DNA of 64,000 nucleotides from Jingyaoa shaoxingensis (lineage in GTDB: Bacteria; Bacillota; Clostridia; Lachnospirales; Lachnospiraceae), in NCBI RefSeq assembly GCF_014385005.1, contig NZ_JACRSZ010000003.1, positions 124,001 to 188,000 of the forward strand. The letters run 5' to 3'. This document shows positions 34,801 to 44,152 of this stretch, piece by piece. A program made the translations under genes and the position numbers. Under the pieces are notes generated by a model, which saw nothing but the letters and a program-made list of their open reading frames with translations, was not told the origin of the DNA and searched no databases. Each line of letters begins with the position of its first letter. Position 1 is the first letter of the stretch.

Positions 34801-36177
34801 TTAATTCTTAAAGCTGTGGATCGGTGCCGGAATTCTTCCGCCTCTGTTTACAAAATCAGCACAGGAGAACTTGTTCACCGGCATGATCGGTGCATATCCA
34901 AGGAGTCCGCCAAATTCTACGATCTCTCCCACACCTTTTCCGATGACCGGAATCACTCTGACTGCAGTTGTTTTCTGGTTCACCATACCGATTGCCATCT
35001 CATCTGCGATAATACCGGAAATCGTCGTCGCCGGTGTATCTCCCGGAATTGCGATCATGTCCAGACCTACAGAGCAGACACAGGTCATGGCTTCCAGCTT
35101 TTCAATGGTCAGTGCGCCTGCCTGTACAGAATCAATCATTCCCTGATCTTCGCTGACCGGAATAAAGGCACCGCTTAATCCACCTACGTAAGAAGATGCC
35201 ATAACGCCGCCCTTCTTTACCTGGTCATTTAACAGTGCAAGGGCTGCTGTGGTTCCAGGCGCTCCGGCATATTCCAGGCCGATTTCGCAGAGGATATCTG
35301 CCACGCTGTCTCCAATTGCCGGAGTCGGTGCCAGAGACAGGTCAATAATGCCAAATGGGATATTCATTCTTCTGGAGGCTTCCTGCGCTACCAGCTGTCC
35401 CACACGGGTTACCTTAAATGCGGTCTTCTTAATGGTCTCACATAATACTTCAAAATTCTCGCCTCTTACTTTCTCCAGAGCACGTTTTACCACTCCAGGA
35501 CCGCTGACGCCTACATTAATGACTGCATCTCCTTCCGTTACACCATGGAAAGCGCCTGCCATAAATGGGTTGTCATCCGGAGCATTGCAGAATACTACAA
35601 GCTTGGCACATCCAAGAGAATCGTTCTCTTTTGTCAGTTCTGCTGTCTCAAGAATCATATCACCCAAGAGACGTACTGCATCCATATCAATACCGGTCTT
35701 GGTAGAACCCACATTCACTGAACTGCATACACGCTCTGTCTGTGCCAGAGCCTGTGGAATGGAACGAATCAAATATTCATCACTCTGGGTCATCCCCTTA
35801 CTGACCAGTGCAGAATAACCACCGATGAAGTTCACGCCCACTTTCTTGGCAGCCTTATCCAGTGTTCTGGCAATCGTCACATAATCCTCTGGCTTTTTAC
35901 ATGCACTGGATCCCACCAATGCAATCGGTGTCACAGAAATACGCTTGTTTACAATCGGAATACCATATTCATTCTCAATTGCTTCTCCTGTGGAAACCAG
36001 ATTCTCAGCCAGAGTCGTAATCTTGTTGTAAATGTTTCGGTTCAATACATCCAGATCTGCATCGATGCAGTCCAGAAGACTGATGCCCAGGGTAATGGTA
36101 CGGACATCCAGATTTTCTTCGGATATCATTTTATTTGTTTCGCTGACTTCAAATATATTAATCATTCCGTTCTCCAC
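34801..36177 (-). CDS. PFL family protein (DUF711, UPF0210)
   Basis: A 458-residue cytoplasmic protein of the DUF711/PFL family. Its fold is distantly related to glycyl-radical (pyruvate formate-lyase-like) barrels, but it has no glycyl radical motif. Conserved family stretches are [48 protein letters not shown] and [19 protein letters not shown]. It always travels with a small ACT-domain gene, here 5 bp upstream. Function is unknown in the literature I know; the ACT partner suggests control by an amino acid. Confidence 0.9.
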   Translation of the reverse strand: MENGMINIFEVSETNKMISEENLDVRTITLGISLLDCIDADLDVLNRNIYNKITTLAENLVSTGEAIENEYGIPIVNKRISVTPIALVGSSACKKPEDYVTIARTLDKAAKKVGVNFIGGYSALVSKGMTQSDEYLIRSIPQALAQTERVCSSVNVGSTKTGIDMDAVRLLGDMILETAELTKENDSLGCAKLVVFCNAPDDNPFMAGAFHGVTEGDAVINVGVSGPGVVKRALEKVRGENFEVLCETIKKTAFKVTRVGQLVAQEASRRMNIPFGIIDLSLAPTPAIGDSVADILCEIGLEYAGAPGTTAALALLNDQVKKGGVMASSYVGGLSGAFIPVSEDQGMIDSVQAGALTIEKLEAMTCVCSVGLDMIAIPGDTPATTISGIIADEMAIGMVNQKTTAVRVIPVIGKGVGEIVEFGGLLGYAPIMPVNKFSCADFVNRGGRIPAPIHSFKN

Positions 36178-36182
36178 CCCGC

Positions 36183-36455
36183 TTAAATTCTGTGCATTTT
36201 GTTAAAGATCTCTTCATGCTGGCACATGATCACCACGCCGATCTCTTCTCCGACCACTTTCAGTTCTGCAGACAGAACAGAAATATCTTTTGCGGAAGCA
36301 GTCGCATCTGTTACCATCATCATATTAAAAAAACCATCTACAATTGTCTGTGAAATATCCAGAATATTTACACTATTCTCTGCCAGATATGTACACACTT
36401 TGGCGATAATACCTACTGTGTCTTTTCCTACTACTGTGATGATTGTCTTTTTCAT
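36183..36455 (-). CDS. ACT domain protein (UPF0237)
   Basis: A 90-residue single ACT domain ([19 protein letters not shown] then [19 protein letters not shown]), a ligand-binding regulatory fold for amino acids and related molecules. It begins the two-gene unit with the PFL family gene, a pairing conserved from archaea to Firmicutes. Likely an allosteric subunit for the PFL protein; the ligand is unknown. Confidence 0.92.
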   Translation of the reverse strand: MKKTIITVVGKDTVGIIAKVCTYLAENSVNILDISQTIVDGFFNMMMVTDATASAKDISVLSAELKVVGEEIGVVIMCQHEEIFNKMHRI

Positions 36456-36476
36456 AATGTCCTCCTATACTTTTCT

Positions 36477-37274
36477 CTATACTGTCACAAGCTGCGATAT
36501 TTCGCTGCGATCTGCGACACGGATATGAAAATCCGATGCTTTATAAGGGTTCTCACCCATTGTGACCTCTGAACAAACCGTCTCATATGCCAGGGCATCA
36601 TAATTATTCTCTTTGCTGAGATGTCCAAGAAAGATGTGTTTCAGATTATCATGTAAAATCCGGCATAACAGACGCCCTGCATTCTCATTGGACAGATGCC
36701 CGTGTGTGCCAAGTATTCTCTGCTTCAGATAATAGGGGTAAGGACCTGCCTGAAGCATGCGTATGTCATGATTAGCTTCCAGAAGCACTGCATCCAGCCC
36801 CTTCATATTCTCGATAATATAATCACTGAATACCCCCAGATCTGTAACAACTGCAACAGATGTATCTTCATGGCTGAGGCGGTATGCAGACGGCTGCGCC
36901 GCATCATGAGGAATCTCGAAAGGATGTATTGTCACATCTCCCACCCGAAAATCCTGATCCACATGGATCTCCCGGTACAGTCCTGCATCAATCTGTCCAA
37001 GGCTGCTACAATTGGCTATTGCCTTCAGCGTTCCTCTGGTACCATATATAGGAATCCCATATCTTCTGGAAAGCACTCCCAACCCCCTGACATGATCCGA
37101 ATGTTCATGGGTAACCAGAATTCCGTCAATGTCTTCCGCTGTTCTGTCAATACTGTGCAGTCCTTTTTCAATCTGTCTTGCGCTGATGCCGGCATCCACC
37201 AGCAATGCGGTCTCATCCGTTCCTGTGTAGGTGCAGTTTCCACTGCTGCCACTTGCTATACTACAAAAATCCAT
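36477..37274 (-). CDS. MBL-fold metallohydrolase (WalJ/YycJ-like)
   Basis: A 265-residue metallo-beta-lactamase fold enzyme. The metal motif THEHSDHVRGLGVLSRRYG (HxHxDH) lies near residue 56, VTDLGVFSDYI and EANHDI near the middle, and HLSNENAGRL with GHLSKENN near the end. This arrangement matches the WalJ/YycJ group, a predicted nuclease tied to DNA replication or repair in Firmicutes. Its start overlaps the coaE end by 14 bp, so it is the third gene of polA-coaE-(this gene), in keeping with a DNA-related role. Confidence 0.88.
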   Translation of the reverse strand: MDFCSIASGSSGNCTYTGTDETALLVDAGISARQIEKGLHSIDRTAEDIDGILVTHEHSDHVRGLGVLSRRYGIPIYGTRGTLKAIANCSSLGQIDAGLYREIHVDQDFRVGDVTIHPFEIPHDAAQPSAYRLSHEDTSVAVVTDLGVFSDYIIENMKGLDAVLLEANHDIRMLQAGPYPYYLKQRILGTHGHLSNENAGRLLCRILHDNLKHIFLGHLSKENNYDALAYETVCSEVTMGENPYKASDFHIRVADRSEISQLVTV

Positions 37275-37875
37275 GTGTACCTAATCCTCTATCTATTTGC
37301 TTATATGTATTTTCTACATTATCACTGCTATTGTCAATCACTAATTGACAGAATCTGCGAAATTCTTTGTCTGATTTCTGATTTTTCAGGACCGCTCTGG
37401 TCTTTTCAGGAGTATACCCTCTGGAAGAAGACAAACGGGCAATCCGCACCTCATCCTCCACATAAATGTACCAGATCTCATCACAGATCTCATCGTAATG
37501 GTCTTCCAGAAGAAGTGCCGCCTCCAATACAATAAACGGCACACTGCCTTTTTCTGTCTCTTTCTGTATCTCTTCTCTGATATAGTTCTTTACTGCCGGA
37601 TGCACAATTCTGTTCAATTCTTCCACTTTACTTCGGTCTGCAAACACAATCTTTGATAATGCAGGGCGGCAGATACTTCCGTCCTCTGTAAGAATCTCCC
37701 TGCCAAAAGTATTTACAATCCGATCAAAACAGTCTGTCCCATGCTGCATACACAGATGTGCAGCCTTGTCAAGTTCTATGACCCTTGCCTGATATTTCTT
37801 CGATAAATAGGCAAGAATAGTGCTTTTACCAGCACCCACTCCACCTGTAATCCCTAATATTTTAATGTGCTTCAT
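37261..37875 (-). CDS. coaE: Dephospho-CoA kinase
   Basis: Last step of coenzyme A synthesis, phosphorylating dephospho-CoA with ATP. P-loop GITGGVGAGKSTILAYL at the start, ELDKAAHLCMQ, VLEAALLLEDH and ARLSSSRGY (the lid Arg) are present. The chosen ATG at 37875 starts MKHIKILGIT, matching the family; the frame is open nine codons further into polA. It overlaps polA by 14 bp and the MBL gene by 14 bp, so all three are translationally coupled. The polA-coaE pairing is common in Firmicutes. Confidence 0.95.
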   Translation of the reverse strand: MKHIKILGITGGVGAGKSTILAYLSKKYQARVIELDKAAHLCMQHGTDCFDRIVNTFGREILTEDGSICRPALSKIVFADRSKVEELNRIVHPAVKNYIREEIQKETEKGSVPFIVLEAALLLEDHYDEICDEIWYIYVEDEVRIARLSSSRGYTPEKTRAVLKNQKSDKEFRRFCQLVIDNSSDNVENTYKQIDRGLGTHGFL

Positions 37876-40501
37876 ACCAGTCACTTCCACTCTGTATATC
37901 AATATCCATTTCCACCGGAAAATCTGTTACTCCCATCATTTCTTCGTGCAGAATCTCTCTTACCCGTGCTTCTTCTTCCACCGGTGCCTCCACCAGAAGT
38001 TCATCATGCACCTGAAGTACCAGACGTGCTTTCAGGTTCTCTGAATGAAGTCTCTGATCCACACGGATCATGGCAAGCTTAATGATATCTGCTGCTGTTC
38101 CCTGAATTGGCGAGTTCATGGCAATTCGCTCCCCAAAAGATCTCTGCATAAAGTTGCTGGAGGTCAGCTCCGGTACCGGGCGTCTTCTGTGGTAATAAGT
38201 AGCAATATAACCCTGTTCCTTTGCCGTAACCACTGCCTGATCTAAAAATTCTTTAATCTTGGGATAGCTGGCAAAATAATTGTTAATATATTCCGACGCT
38301 TCTTTCCTTGAAATCTTCAGATCCTGACTTAATCCAAAAGCGCTGATACCATATACAATGCCAAAGTTTACCGCTTTTGCATTTCTTCTCTGCAACGGCG
38401 TAACCTGATCCAATGGTGTATGAAATACCTGAGATGCCGTCAGGGTATGAATATCTATATTGTTCTGGAATGCGTGAATCAATGCTTCATCGCCTGACAA
38501 TGCTGCCAGAACACGCAATTCAATCTGAGAATAATCAGCATCCACAAAAATACATCCTTCTTTTGGAAGAAATACCTTACGAAACAGCCGTCCCATCTCT
38601 GTACGGATCGGTATATTCTGCAGATTCGGATCTGTGCTGCTGATTCTTCCGGTGGCTGTTACTGTCTGATGGAAAGTTCCGTGAATCCGGCCATCTTCGC
38701 CGATAAACGCTGCCAGTCCGTCTGCATAAGTGGATTTCAACTTGGCAACCTGACGGTAATCCAGAACTTTCTGAACAATCGGATAATCTGGTGCCAGATT
38801 TTCCAATATATCGGCTGCTGTAGAATATCCGCTTTTGGTCTTTTTGCTTCCTGGTAGCTGCAGTTTCTCAAACAGGATGTTCCCCAACTGTTTCGGTGAA
38901 TTGATATTAAAGGTATCACCTGCTTCTGCATAGATCTCCTGCTCCAGCTCCTGCATCTTCTCTCCCAGCTTCTGCGCATATTCTTTCAGGATACCGGCAT
39001 CTGCCCGGATTCCTTCCTTTTCCATGCCTGCCAGTGTATAGACCAATGGCATCTCCATCTCCTCAAAGAGCCTCTCCATCTCTTCTCCCTGCAGACGTTC
39101 CAGCATTACCGACATGCTGTGCAGTGCGGTATGGCTCTGGTAGCATGCCAAAAGACTAAGCCGCTCATCCTCAGCATTCAGATCGGATATCTTTATTTTG
39201 CCAAGTAATTCTGCCGCTCCCGGAATCAGTTCTTTCATATAATCCTTTGCCAAATCCTCATACGGATATTCACCTTTTAATGGATTCAAAAGATATGCGG
39301 AAATCGCACCATCCAGGATCTTTTTCTTCGCTGACTCTGAAAGCTGCAGAAATCTTAACTGTCTCTTCAGCTGTAAGGTCACTGCCTGTTCTGCTGTCTC
39401 AATCAGTTCTTCCAGTGCGGATGTCAGATACTGTTCGGTCAGGAATCCCTGATTACAGAAAAAGAATGTCTCTTCTTTCCCGCTGACTGCCAGTCCGCAA
39501 AACTCCTGTTTCTCGTCAGAGAGAAGATAAAAGCCGATCTGCTGTTCTTTTTTCAGCTTCTCCAGCCATTCCTGTGCCTGAGTCAGATCTGATGTCATAT
39601 GGAAAGATTCTGCCGTATGATTATGTTCTTCCTGACTCACTTCGAACCTGGAAAGCATGTTTTTAAATTCCAGCTTCTTGCAGAGTTCAAACGCTTCCTT
39701 CGTATAGAGATCTGTCATTCTTGCCTTCTCCATATCCAGTTCAAAAGGACTGTGGATATTAATGGTAGCAAGTTCTTTACTCATCTGAGCCATGTCATAA
39801 TGATCCCGCAGAGATTCTCTTGCTTTATTCGGCTTAATCTCATCCACATGGGCATACGCATTTTCAATGCATCCATATTCCGCAACCAGTTTGGTAGCCG
39901 TCTTCTCGCCCACACCCGGTATACCCGGAATATTATCAGAGCTGTCTCCCATAAGTGCTTTTAACTCAATAATCTGGATCGGTGTTACCTGATATTTTTC
40001 TATCACATCAGCAGTATGATAATCTTCAATCTCTGTGCCGCCTTTTTTCGTCTTCGGAATACGGATCATAATATGATCTGTAGCAAGCTGCAGCAAATCA
40101 CGGTCTCCGGATACCACAACGGCTTCCAGTCCATCCGCCTCAGCTTTTTTCGCAACAGTCCCCAGCAGGTCGTCAGCCTCATATCCTTCCAGCATCATAA
40201 GCGGTACCTGCATGGCCTCCAACATCTCCTTGATCACCGGTACCTGTTGGCGCAGTTCTTCCTGCATAGGTTTTCGTGTTCCCTTGTACTGTTCGTACAT
40301 CTTATGGCGGAAAGTCGGTGCCTTCAAGTCAAATGCCACGGCAAAATAATCCGGTTTTTCTTCATCCAGAATCTTGAACATAATGTTCAGAAAACCATAT
40401 ACTGCGTTAGTATGAAGTCCGTCTGAATTCGTCAGATCCGGAACCCCGTAATAGGCTCTGTTCAAAATACTGTGTCCGTCTATTAATACGATCTTTTCCA
40501 T
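37862..40501 (-). CDS. polA: DNA polymerase I
   Basis: Repair and Okazaki-fragment maturation polymerase, 879 residues. The 5'-3' nuclease domain (about 1-290) has IDGHSILNRAYYG, EADDLLGTVAKKA and KALMGDSSDNIPGIPGVGEKT as the metal and helix-hairpin-helix parts. The middle domain (about 300-480) lacks the DxE acidic residues of a working proofreading site, as in other Firmicutes. The polymerase domain has motif A VDADYSQIELRVLAALS, motif B RRNAKAVNFGIVYG and motif C LVLQVHDELLVE. It starts the polA-coaE-MBL unit behind an orphan zinc-finger membrane gene. Confidence 0.97.
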   Translation of the reverse strand: MEKIVLIDGHSILNRAYYGVPDLTNSDGLHTNAVYGFLNIMFKILDEEKPDYFAVAFDLKAPTFRHKMYEQYKGTRKPMQEELRQQVPVIKEMLEAMQVPLMMLEGYEADDLLGTVAKKAEADGLEAVVVSGDRDLLQLATDHIMIRIPKTKKGGTEIEDYHTADVIEKYQVTPIQIIELKALMGDSSDNIPGIPGVGEKTATKLVAEYGCIENAYAHVDEIKPNKARESLRDHYDMAQMSKELATINIHSPFELDMEKARMTDLYTKEAFELCKKLEFKNMLSRFEVSQEEHNHTAESFHMTSDLTQAQEWLEKLKKEQQIGFYLLSDEKQEFCGLAVSGKEETFFFCNQGFLTEQYLTSALEELIETAEQAVTLQLKRQLRFLQLSESAKKKILDGAISAYLLNPLKGEYPYEDLAKDYMKELIPGAAELLGKIKISDLNAEDERLSLLACYQSHTALHSMSVMLERLQGEEMERLFEEMEMPLVYTLAGMEKEGIRADAGILKEYAQKLGEKMQELEQEIYAEAGDTFNINSPKQLGNILFEKLQLPGSKKTKSGYSTAADILENLAPDYPIVQKVLDYRQVAKLKSTYADGLAAFIGEDGRIHGTFHQTVTATGRISSTDPNLQNIPIRTEMGRLFRKVFLPKEGCIFVDADYSQIELRVLAALSGDEALIHAFQNNIDIHTLTASQVFHTPLDQVTPLQRRNAKAVNFGIVYGISAFGLSQDLKISRKEASEYINNYFASYPKIKEFLDQAVVTAKEQGYIATYYHRRRPVPELTSSNFMQRSFGERIAMNSPIQGTAADIIKLAMIRVDQRLHSENLKARLVLQVHDELLVEAPVEEEARVREILHEEMMGVTDFPVEMDIDIQSGSDWYEAH

Positions 40502-40521
40502 TTTTTACTCCTGTCTTCTCA

Positions 40522-41052
40522 CTAATCCGGTATCGGTCCCGGCTCCATATTCATCTCTGTCTCCGGAACAGTCACAATCACTTGCTTCTTATGGTTCGTC
40601 TCCGGTTCCGCCACCTCCGTTGTCTTAATCTGCAACGGCATCATCTTTCCTGCATCTGACTGCTCCGGTTCCTCCTCTGCAATCCACTGGTAAGCAACTG
40701 TACCACTCAATCCTCCGTGAATCAACGCGTCCACGCCAATAAATCCCAGAATGCCCACGGCCATTCCCACTATCACATAAAAAAACTTTTTCATGAAACG
40801 GACCGATTCATTCTTCTGAAGATGGCTCTGCATCTTCTCCATATCCTCTTTCAGGATCTCCTGCATGTCAAATGATTCTGTATCATCCGAATCCAGCTTC
40901 TGAAGAGCATAATATATGGTAAAATAAACTTCCAGTTCCTCACTGCAGGCGGCGCAGTGCTGCACATGATCCAGGAACTCTTCCAGTTCTGCATCTGTAA
41001 GTTTGCGTTCAATATAAGGCATGATTTTCTGCTGTGCCATCTTACAGTCCAT
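40522..41052 (-). CDS. Zinc-finger (zf-HC2/anti-sigma-like) single-pass membrane protein
   Basis: A 176-residue protein. The N-terminal domain carries the ZAS zinc motif of anti-sigma factors (HVQHCAACSEEL, HxxxCxxC) near residue 30. One membrane helix (FFYVIVGMAVGILGFIGVDAL) lies near residue 95, followed by an outer tail of about 60 residues ending in Pro- and Glu-rich sequence. No sigma factor gene is adjacent; polA follows by 20 bp. It could restrain a sigma factor encoded elsewhere or be a general zinc-finger membrane protein. Confidence 0.78.
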   Translation of the reverse strand: MDCKMAQQKIMPYIERKLTDAELEEFLDHVQHCAACSEELEVYFTIYYALQKLDSDDTESFDMQEILKEDMEKMQSHLQKNESVRFMKKFFYVIVGMAVGILGFIGVDALIHGGLSGTVAYQWIAEEEPEQSDAGKMMPLQIKTTEVAEPETNHKKQVIVTVPETEMNMEPGPIPD

Positions 41053-41124
41053 TTGATCACCTCTACTGCTTTATAATGAATTCAGGAACGCTGACTTTTG
41101 CTTTATAGTAAAATTTTATGATAA

Positions 41125-41164
41125 GAAAAAAGTCCATCATCGTATCTTCACGATCATGGACTTT
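41125..41164 (-). terminator. Intrinsic terminator after tRNA-Leu
   Basis: On the minus strand AAGTCCATGATCGT pairs with ACGATGATGGACTT (one G-G mismatch) around GAAGAT, followed by TTTTTTCTT. Confidence 0.85.
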
Positions 41165-41185
41165 ACTTCTTTTCTATGGTTTCAC

Positions 41186-41268
41186 TGCCGGCAGCGGGAC
41201 TTGAACCCGCACGTGGTTGCCCACAACAGATTTTGAGTCTGCCTCGTCTGCCATTCCGACACGCCGGC
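41186..41268 (-). tRNA. tRNA-Leu (anticodon CAA)
   Basis: An 83-nt class II tRNA. The acceptor stem GCCGGCG pairs with the 3' end CGCTGCCGGC region (last pair G-T), anticodon loop CTCAAAA gives anticodon CAA (reads UUG), the variable arm TGGGCAACCA is long as in tRNA-Leu, and GGTTCAAGTCC is the T loop. CCA is not encoded. A sigma-A promoter and a strong terminator flank it as a single-gene unit. Confidence 0.93.
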
Positions 41269-41294
41269 TTGTGGCTGATTACCAACCGAACATT

Positions 41295-41323
41295 ATCTTA
41301 CCACAGGCGTATCAGATTTGCAA
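41295..41323 (-). promoter_or_regulatory. Sigma-A promoter for tRNA-Leu
   Basis: TTGCAA at 41318-41323 and TAAGAT at 41295-41300 on the minus strand with a 17-bp spacer, just after the stop of the LTA-synthase-like gene. Confidence 0.7.
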
Positions 41324-41330
41324 GTACTTT

Positions 41331-43136
41331 TTATTCATAGAACTGTGTCAGTTTATCCTTCTTATCGCACAAATGATTATACACTAATTTGTGATAATTC
41401 TCAATCCATTCTGACTGTACATCCTTTTCTGCCACTCTGCTGCCATCTGCGTTCATTATCATATTGGCAGTGATGGCCGGGAATTCCTTCTGCATCTCTT
41501 TCAGAAACTGCTGATATCCTGTCAGACCGATACCAGCTTTCTCCATGAGCATACCCCCCAGATAATTCAGGCTTATATTCTCCACCTGTGTAGTGTCCAT
41601 GTCATAATTGGACCACATAATATATGGGACAATATAATTGTTGTAATATACGTCATCATCGGTATCTCTGTCCAGCCCAAGCTCGCGCAGGATTACATTG
41701 GTAATATAATCCGATGGCTGATGGTCCCCGAACATCAATATAATCGTAGGCTCCTGCTGCTTTTCAAAGTATTCTACCAGTTCTTTAAATGCCTGATCAC
41801 TTTCTTTCATCAGCGTCAGATATTTCTCTGCTGCTCTTACCTGTGTACCCTGGCTCATTTCGTCTGTGAGATATATGGACTCATTAAAGTCTCCCACATC
41901 CTTACTGTAACCGCCATGATTCTGCATGGTAACTTCAAAGGTAAAGAGCTTCTCATCAGCACCTTTTTCTTCATACAATTCTATAATCTTCTGAAATGCC
42001 GCTTCATCGCTGATATAATTACGAATCTTCTTTGGTGCTGCAAAATCATCCTTAAAAAGCATCTGATCAAATCCCAGAAGCGGATATACGATATTACGGC
42101 ACCATCCGCTTCCATAATATGGATGAATTGCCGCAGTTGTGTATCCAAGTTCTCCCAGACGGGAAGCAAGACTTGGAATCTCACTTTTCACATATTGCTG
42201 ATATGGAACACTTCCGGTTGGCATAAATGCCATGGAATCCCCTGTCAGGAACTCAAATTCAGAATTTGCTGTATTGCCTCCCTTAACCGATACATAAGCA
42301 TGACCTTTAAGTACATTCTGATCCAGTGAATGAATGAATGGCATATAATCTTCACTTACGGAAAAATCTCCAAATACGGACAGGTCTGAAAATGCCTCAT
42401 TCATAATCACAATGATATTCGGCAGATCCTTCTTTTTCGTCTCTGTCTCCTCCGTTATATAATTCTGTGCAATTTCTTTTACTGCAGTATCGGAATAGCC
42501 TTCCGGTTTTTCCACTTTCATAAAACGGATATTTCCCACAAAACCGCCAACCAGTCCGTTATTGCGATACAGTACATTTGGTGTAAACAAAGTAGTATCC
42601 AGTCCTGCTGCCTCGATTACAGTGTCATTTCCCATTTCCTTTGTATATCCAAACAGGCACAGCACCATAACCAGTGCTCCTGCCATACGGGTACGGATCT
42701 TCCTGACTTTTACATTCAGTACCCTGCTGACTGCTGCAAGGGCAATAAATCCCAGCACAATGCCGATCAGCTTACCTGTAATCTCTACGTTATAATTATC
42801 TGCTACTGACACTGCTGTCCGAATGGAATAAATATCCCATGGTACAATCGGAGAGGAACGAAAAGCTACCACACAATAGTTTGCCAGACCCCCGCACATA
42901 AAAAGAAGTGTGGCAAAGGTGTATCCACCGGACACACTCCCGAATGCAAACGTACTAAACGCATAAACCAAACCGTAACATATCAAATTCAGTAAAAAAA
43001 TCGGCGGGGTAAGATCCCACGGTACATGGGTATATCCCTCCATCAGACACAATACCAATACCGGTATTACCAGTATCAGCACTGTATTGAGTAACTTTGA
43101 TTTTATTTTAAAATGTTTCCAATTCTTTCGTTTCAT
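41331..43136 (-). CDS. LTA synthase family sulfatase-like membrane enzyme
   Basis: A 601-residue polytopic enzyme. Five N-terminal membrane helices (about 15-200) are followed by an extracellular alkaline-phosphatase/sulfatase domain. IIVIMNEAFSDLSVFG supplies the metal-binding Glu. The nucleophile threonine is in GGNTANSEFEFLTG, HPYYGSGW follows, and LMFGDHQPS gives the Asp-His metal pair. Such proteins move phosphoglycerol or related groups onto lipoteichoic acid or glycans at the cell surface. The ATG at 43136 follows AAGGAAGAG; a frame-open ATG five codons earlier has no ribosome site. It follows the rhomboid-like gene by 26 bp in one unit. Confidence 0.9.
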   Translation of the reverse strand: MKRKNWKHFKIKSKLLNTVLILVIPVLVLCLMEGYTHVPWDLTPPIFLLNLICYGLVYAFSTFAFGSVSGGYTFATLLFMCGGLANYCVVAFRSSPIVPWDIYSIRTAVSVADNYNVEITGKLIGIVLGFIALAAVSRVLNVKVRKIRTRMAGALVMVLCLFGYTKEMGNDTVIEAAGLDTTLFTPNVLYRNNGLVGGFVGNIRFMKVEKPEGYSDTAVKEIAQNYITEETETKKKDLPNIIVIMNEAFSDLSVFGDFSVSEDYMPFIHSLDQNVLKGHAYVSVKGGNTANSEFEFLTGDSMAFMPTGSVPYQQYVKSEIPSLASRLGELGYTTAAIHPYYGSGWCRNIVYPLLGFDQMLFKDDFAAPKKIRNYISDEAAFQKIIELYEEKGADEKLFTFEVTMQNHGGYSKDVGDFNESIYLTDEMSQGTQVRAAEKYLTLMKESDQAFKELVEYFEKQQEPTIILMFGDHQPSDYITNVILRELGLDRDTDDDVYYNNYIVPYIMWSNYDMDTTQVENISLNYLGGMLMEKAGIGLTGYQQFLKEMQKEFPAITANMIMNADGSRVAEKDVQSEWIENYHKLVYNHLCDKKDKLTQFYE

Positions 43137-43162
43137 ATTCTCTTCCTTCATTATGGGAGTTC

Positions 43163-44014
43163 TTAAGAACGATGCACATGTTCATGGGTGAACAGATGAT
43201 CCTGACAGTATTCATAATTACCGTCACACTTGGAACAGAAACGAAACTCCAGATTGTCTCCATCCAGCTCTGTGCGTCCGCAGACTGCACACTTATGTCT
43301 GGTAATAGTTCCATTGGCATTCTTGTGCTCTGTAGGCCGTCCCTGATTCATAGCCTTCTGATAATTCCATTTCCGCTTCTGGTTCTGATAGGAATATCTC
43401 TTCAGATTCCTGGTTCCAATAAAATATACGATAAAGTTCAGCATGGACATTACCATCATGATCTTATAGATCCATCCACTGCTGATAAAATTCAGCACCA
43501 GAATTACCGCATAAAAAATCCCCAGCCACTTCATCTTGATCGGTATCAGAAAATACAGCATCACCTGTGTATCCGGATAGGTTGCCGAAAATGCAAGGAA
43601 AATGGACAGGTTTACATAATAGGTCGTAAACAATGTGCCAAACATAACATTGCCGCCCAGAATACCGTACAGTATAAAGGATCCCAACACCATGGCAAGC
43701 ACTCCGCCGAAGATATATACATTATATCGGAAAGCTCCCCAGGTATGTTCCAGTGTATTTCCTACCGAATAATAGAAAAACAGCATGATAATCGTAAACA
43801 GATCCAGTGACGACGGTGGCACCAGCAACCATGTCACAATCCTCCATACCTGACCATGCAGAATATAATACGGTTCCAGTGTCAGGTAATTGAAAATATC
43901 CGGTGTAAATACTTCCATAAGATAACCAGCCACATAAAAAGCAATAATATAAGCCGATAGATTGCGCACCGCATATCTTCCGAACTTTCGTTCCATTTTG
44001 TTTAAAAGCTTCAT
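43163..44014 (-). CDS. Rhomboid/Derlin-like membrane protein with C-terminal zinc ribbon, no catalytic serine
   Basis: A 283-residue protein with about six membrane helices. The loop sequence HGQVWRIVTWLLVPP near residue 55 matches the WR element of rhomboid-like proteins. LFFYYSVGNTLEHTWGAFRY resembles the second and third helices. No GxSG serine motif or partner His is found, so it is likely a non-proteolytic rhomboid-like (Derlin-type) protein. The last 50 residues hold Cys pairs (KCAVCGRTE, FCSKCDG) and several His, a probable zinc ribbon on the cytoplasmic side. The ATG at 44014 has AAAGGAG 7 nt upstream. It shares a strong promoter with the LTA-synthase-like gene. Confidence 0.78.
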   Translation of the reverse strand: MKLLNKMERKFGRYAVRNLSAYIIAFYVAGYLMEVFTPDIFNYLTLEPYYILHGQVWRIVTWLLVPPSSLDLFTIIMLFFYYSVGNTLEHTWGAFRYNVYIFGGVLAMVLGSFILYGILGGNVMFGTLFTTYYVNLSIFLAFSATYPDTQVMLYFLIPIKMKWLGIFYAVILVLNFISSGWIYKIMMVMSMLNFIVYFIGTRNLKRYSYQNQKRKWNYQKAMNQGRPTEHKNANGTITRHKCAVCGRTELDGDNLEFRFCSKCDGNYEYCQDHLFTHEHVHRS

Positions 44015-44048
44015 TGATGAACTCCTTTTCTTCAAACTTCTACGTCAC

Positions 44049-44077
44049 ATTATAGATTTTTCCTATTTGTTTGTCAA
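44049..44077 (-). promoter_or_regulatory. Perfect consensus sigma-A promoter for the rhomboid-like/LTA-synthase unit
   Basis: TTGACA at 44072-44077 and TATAAT at 44049-44054 on the minus strand, 17-bp spacer. It is back to back with the aroC promoter, the two -35 boxes lying 14 bp apart. Confidence 0.9.
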
Positions 44078-44091
44078 CGAAACGAACCTAC

Positions 44092-44120
44092 TTTACAATT
44101 ATTTCATAATTCGTTATACT
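44092..44120 (+). promoter_or_regulatory. Sigma-A promoter for aroC
   Basis: TTTACA at 44092-44097 and TATACT at 44115-44120, 17-bp spacer, 32 bp before the aroC start. Confidence 0.8.
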
Positions 44121-44152
44121 AAAAGTCATTGATGAATGATAAGGAGGCTACT

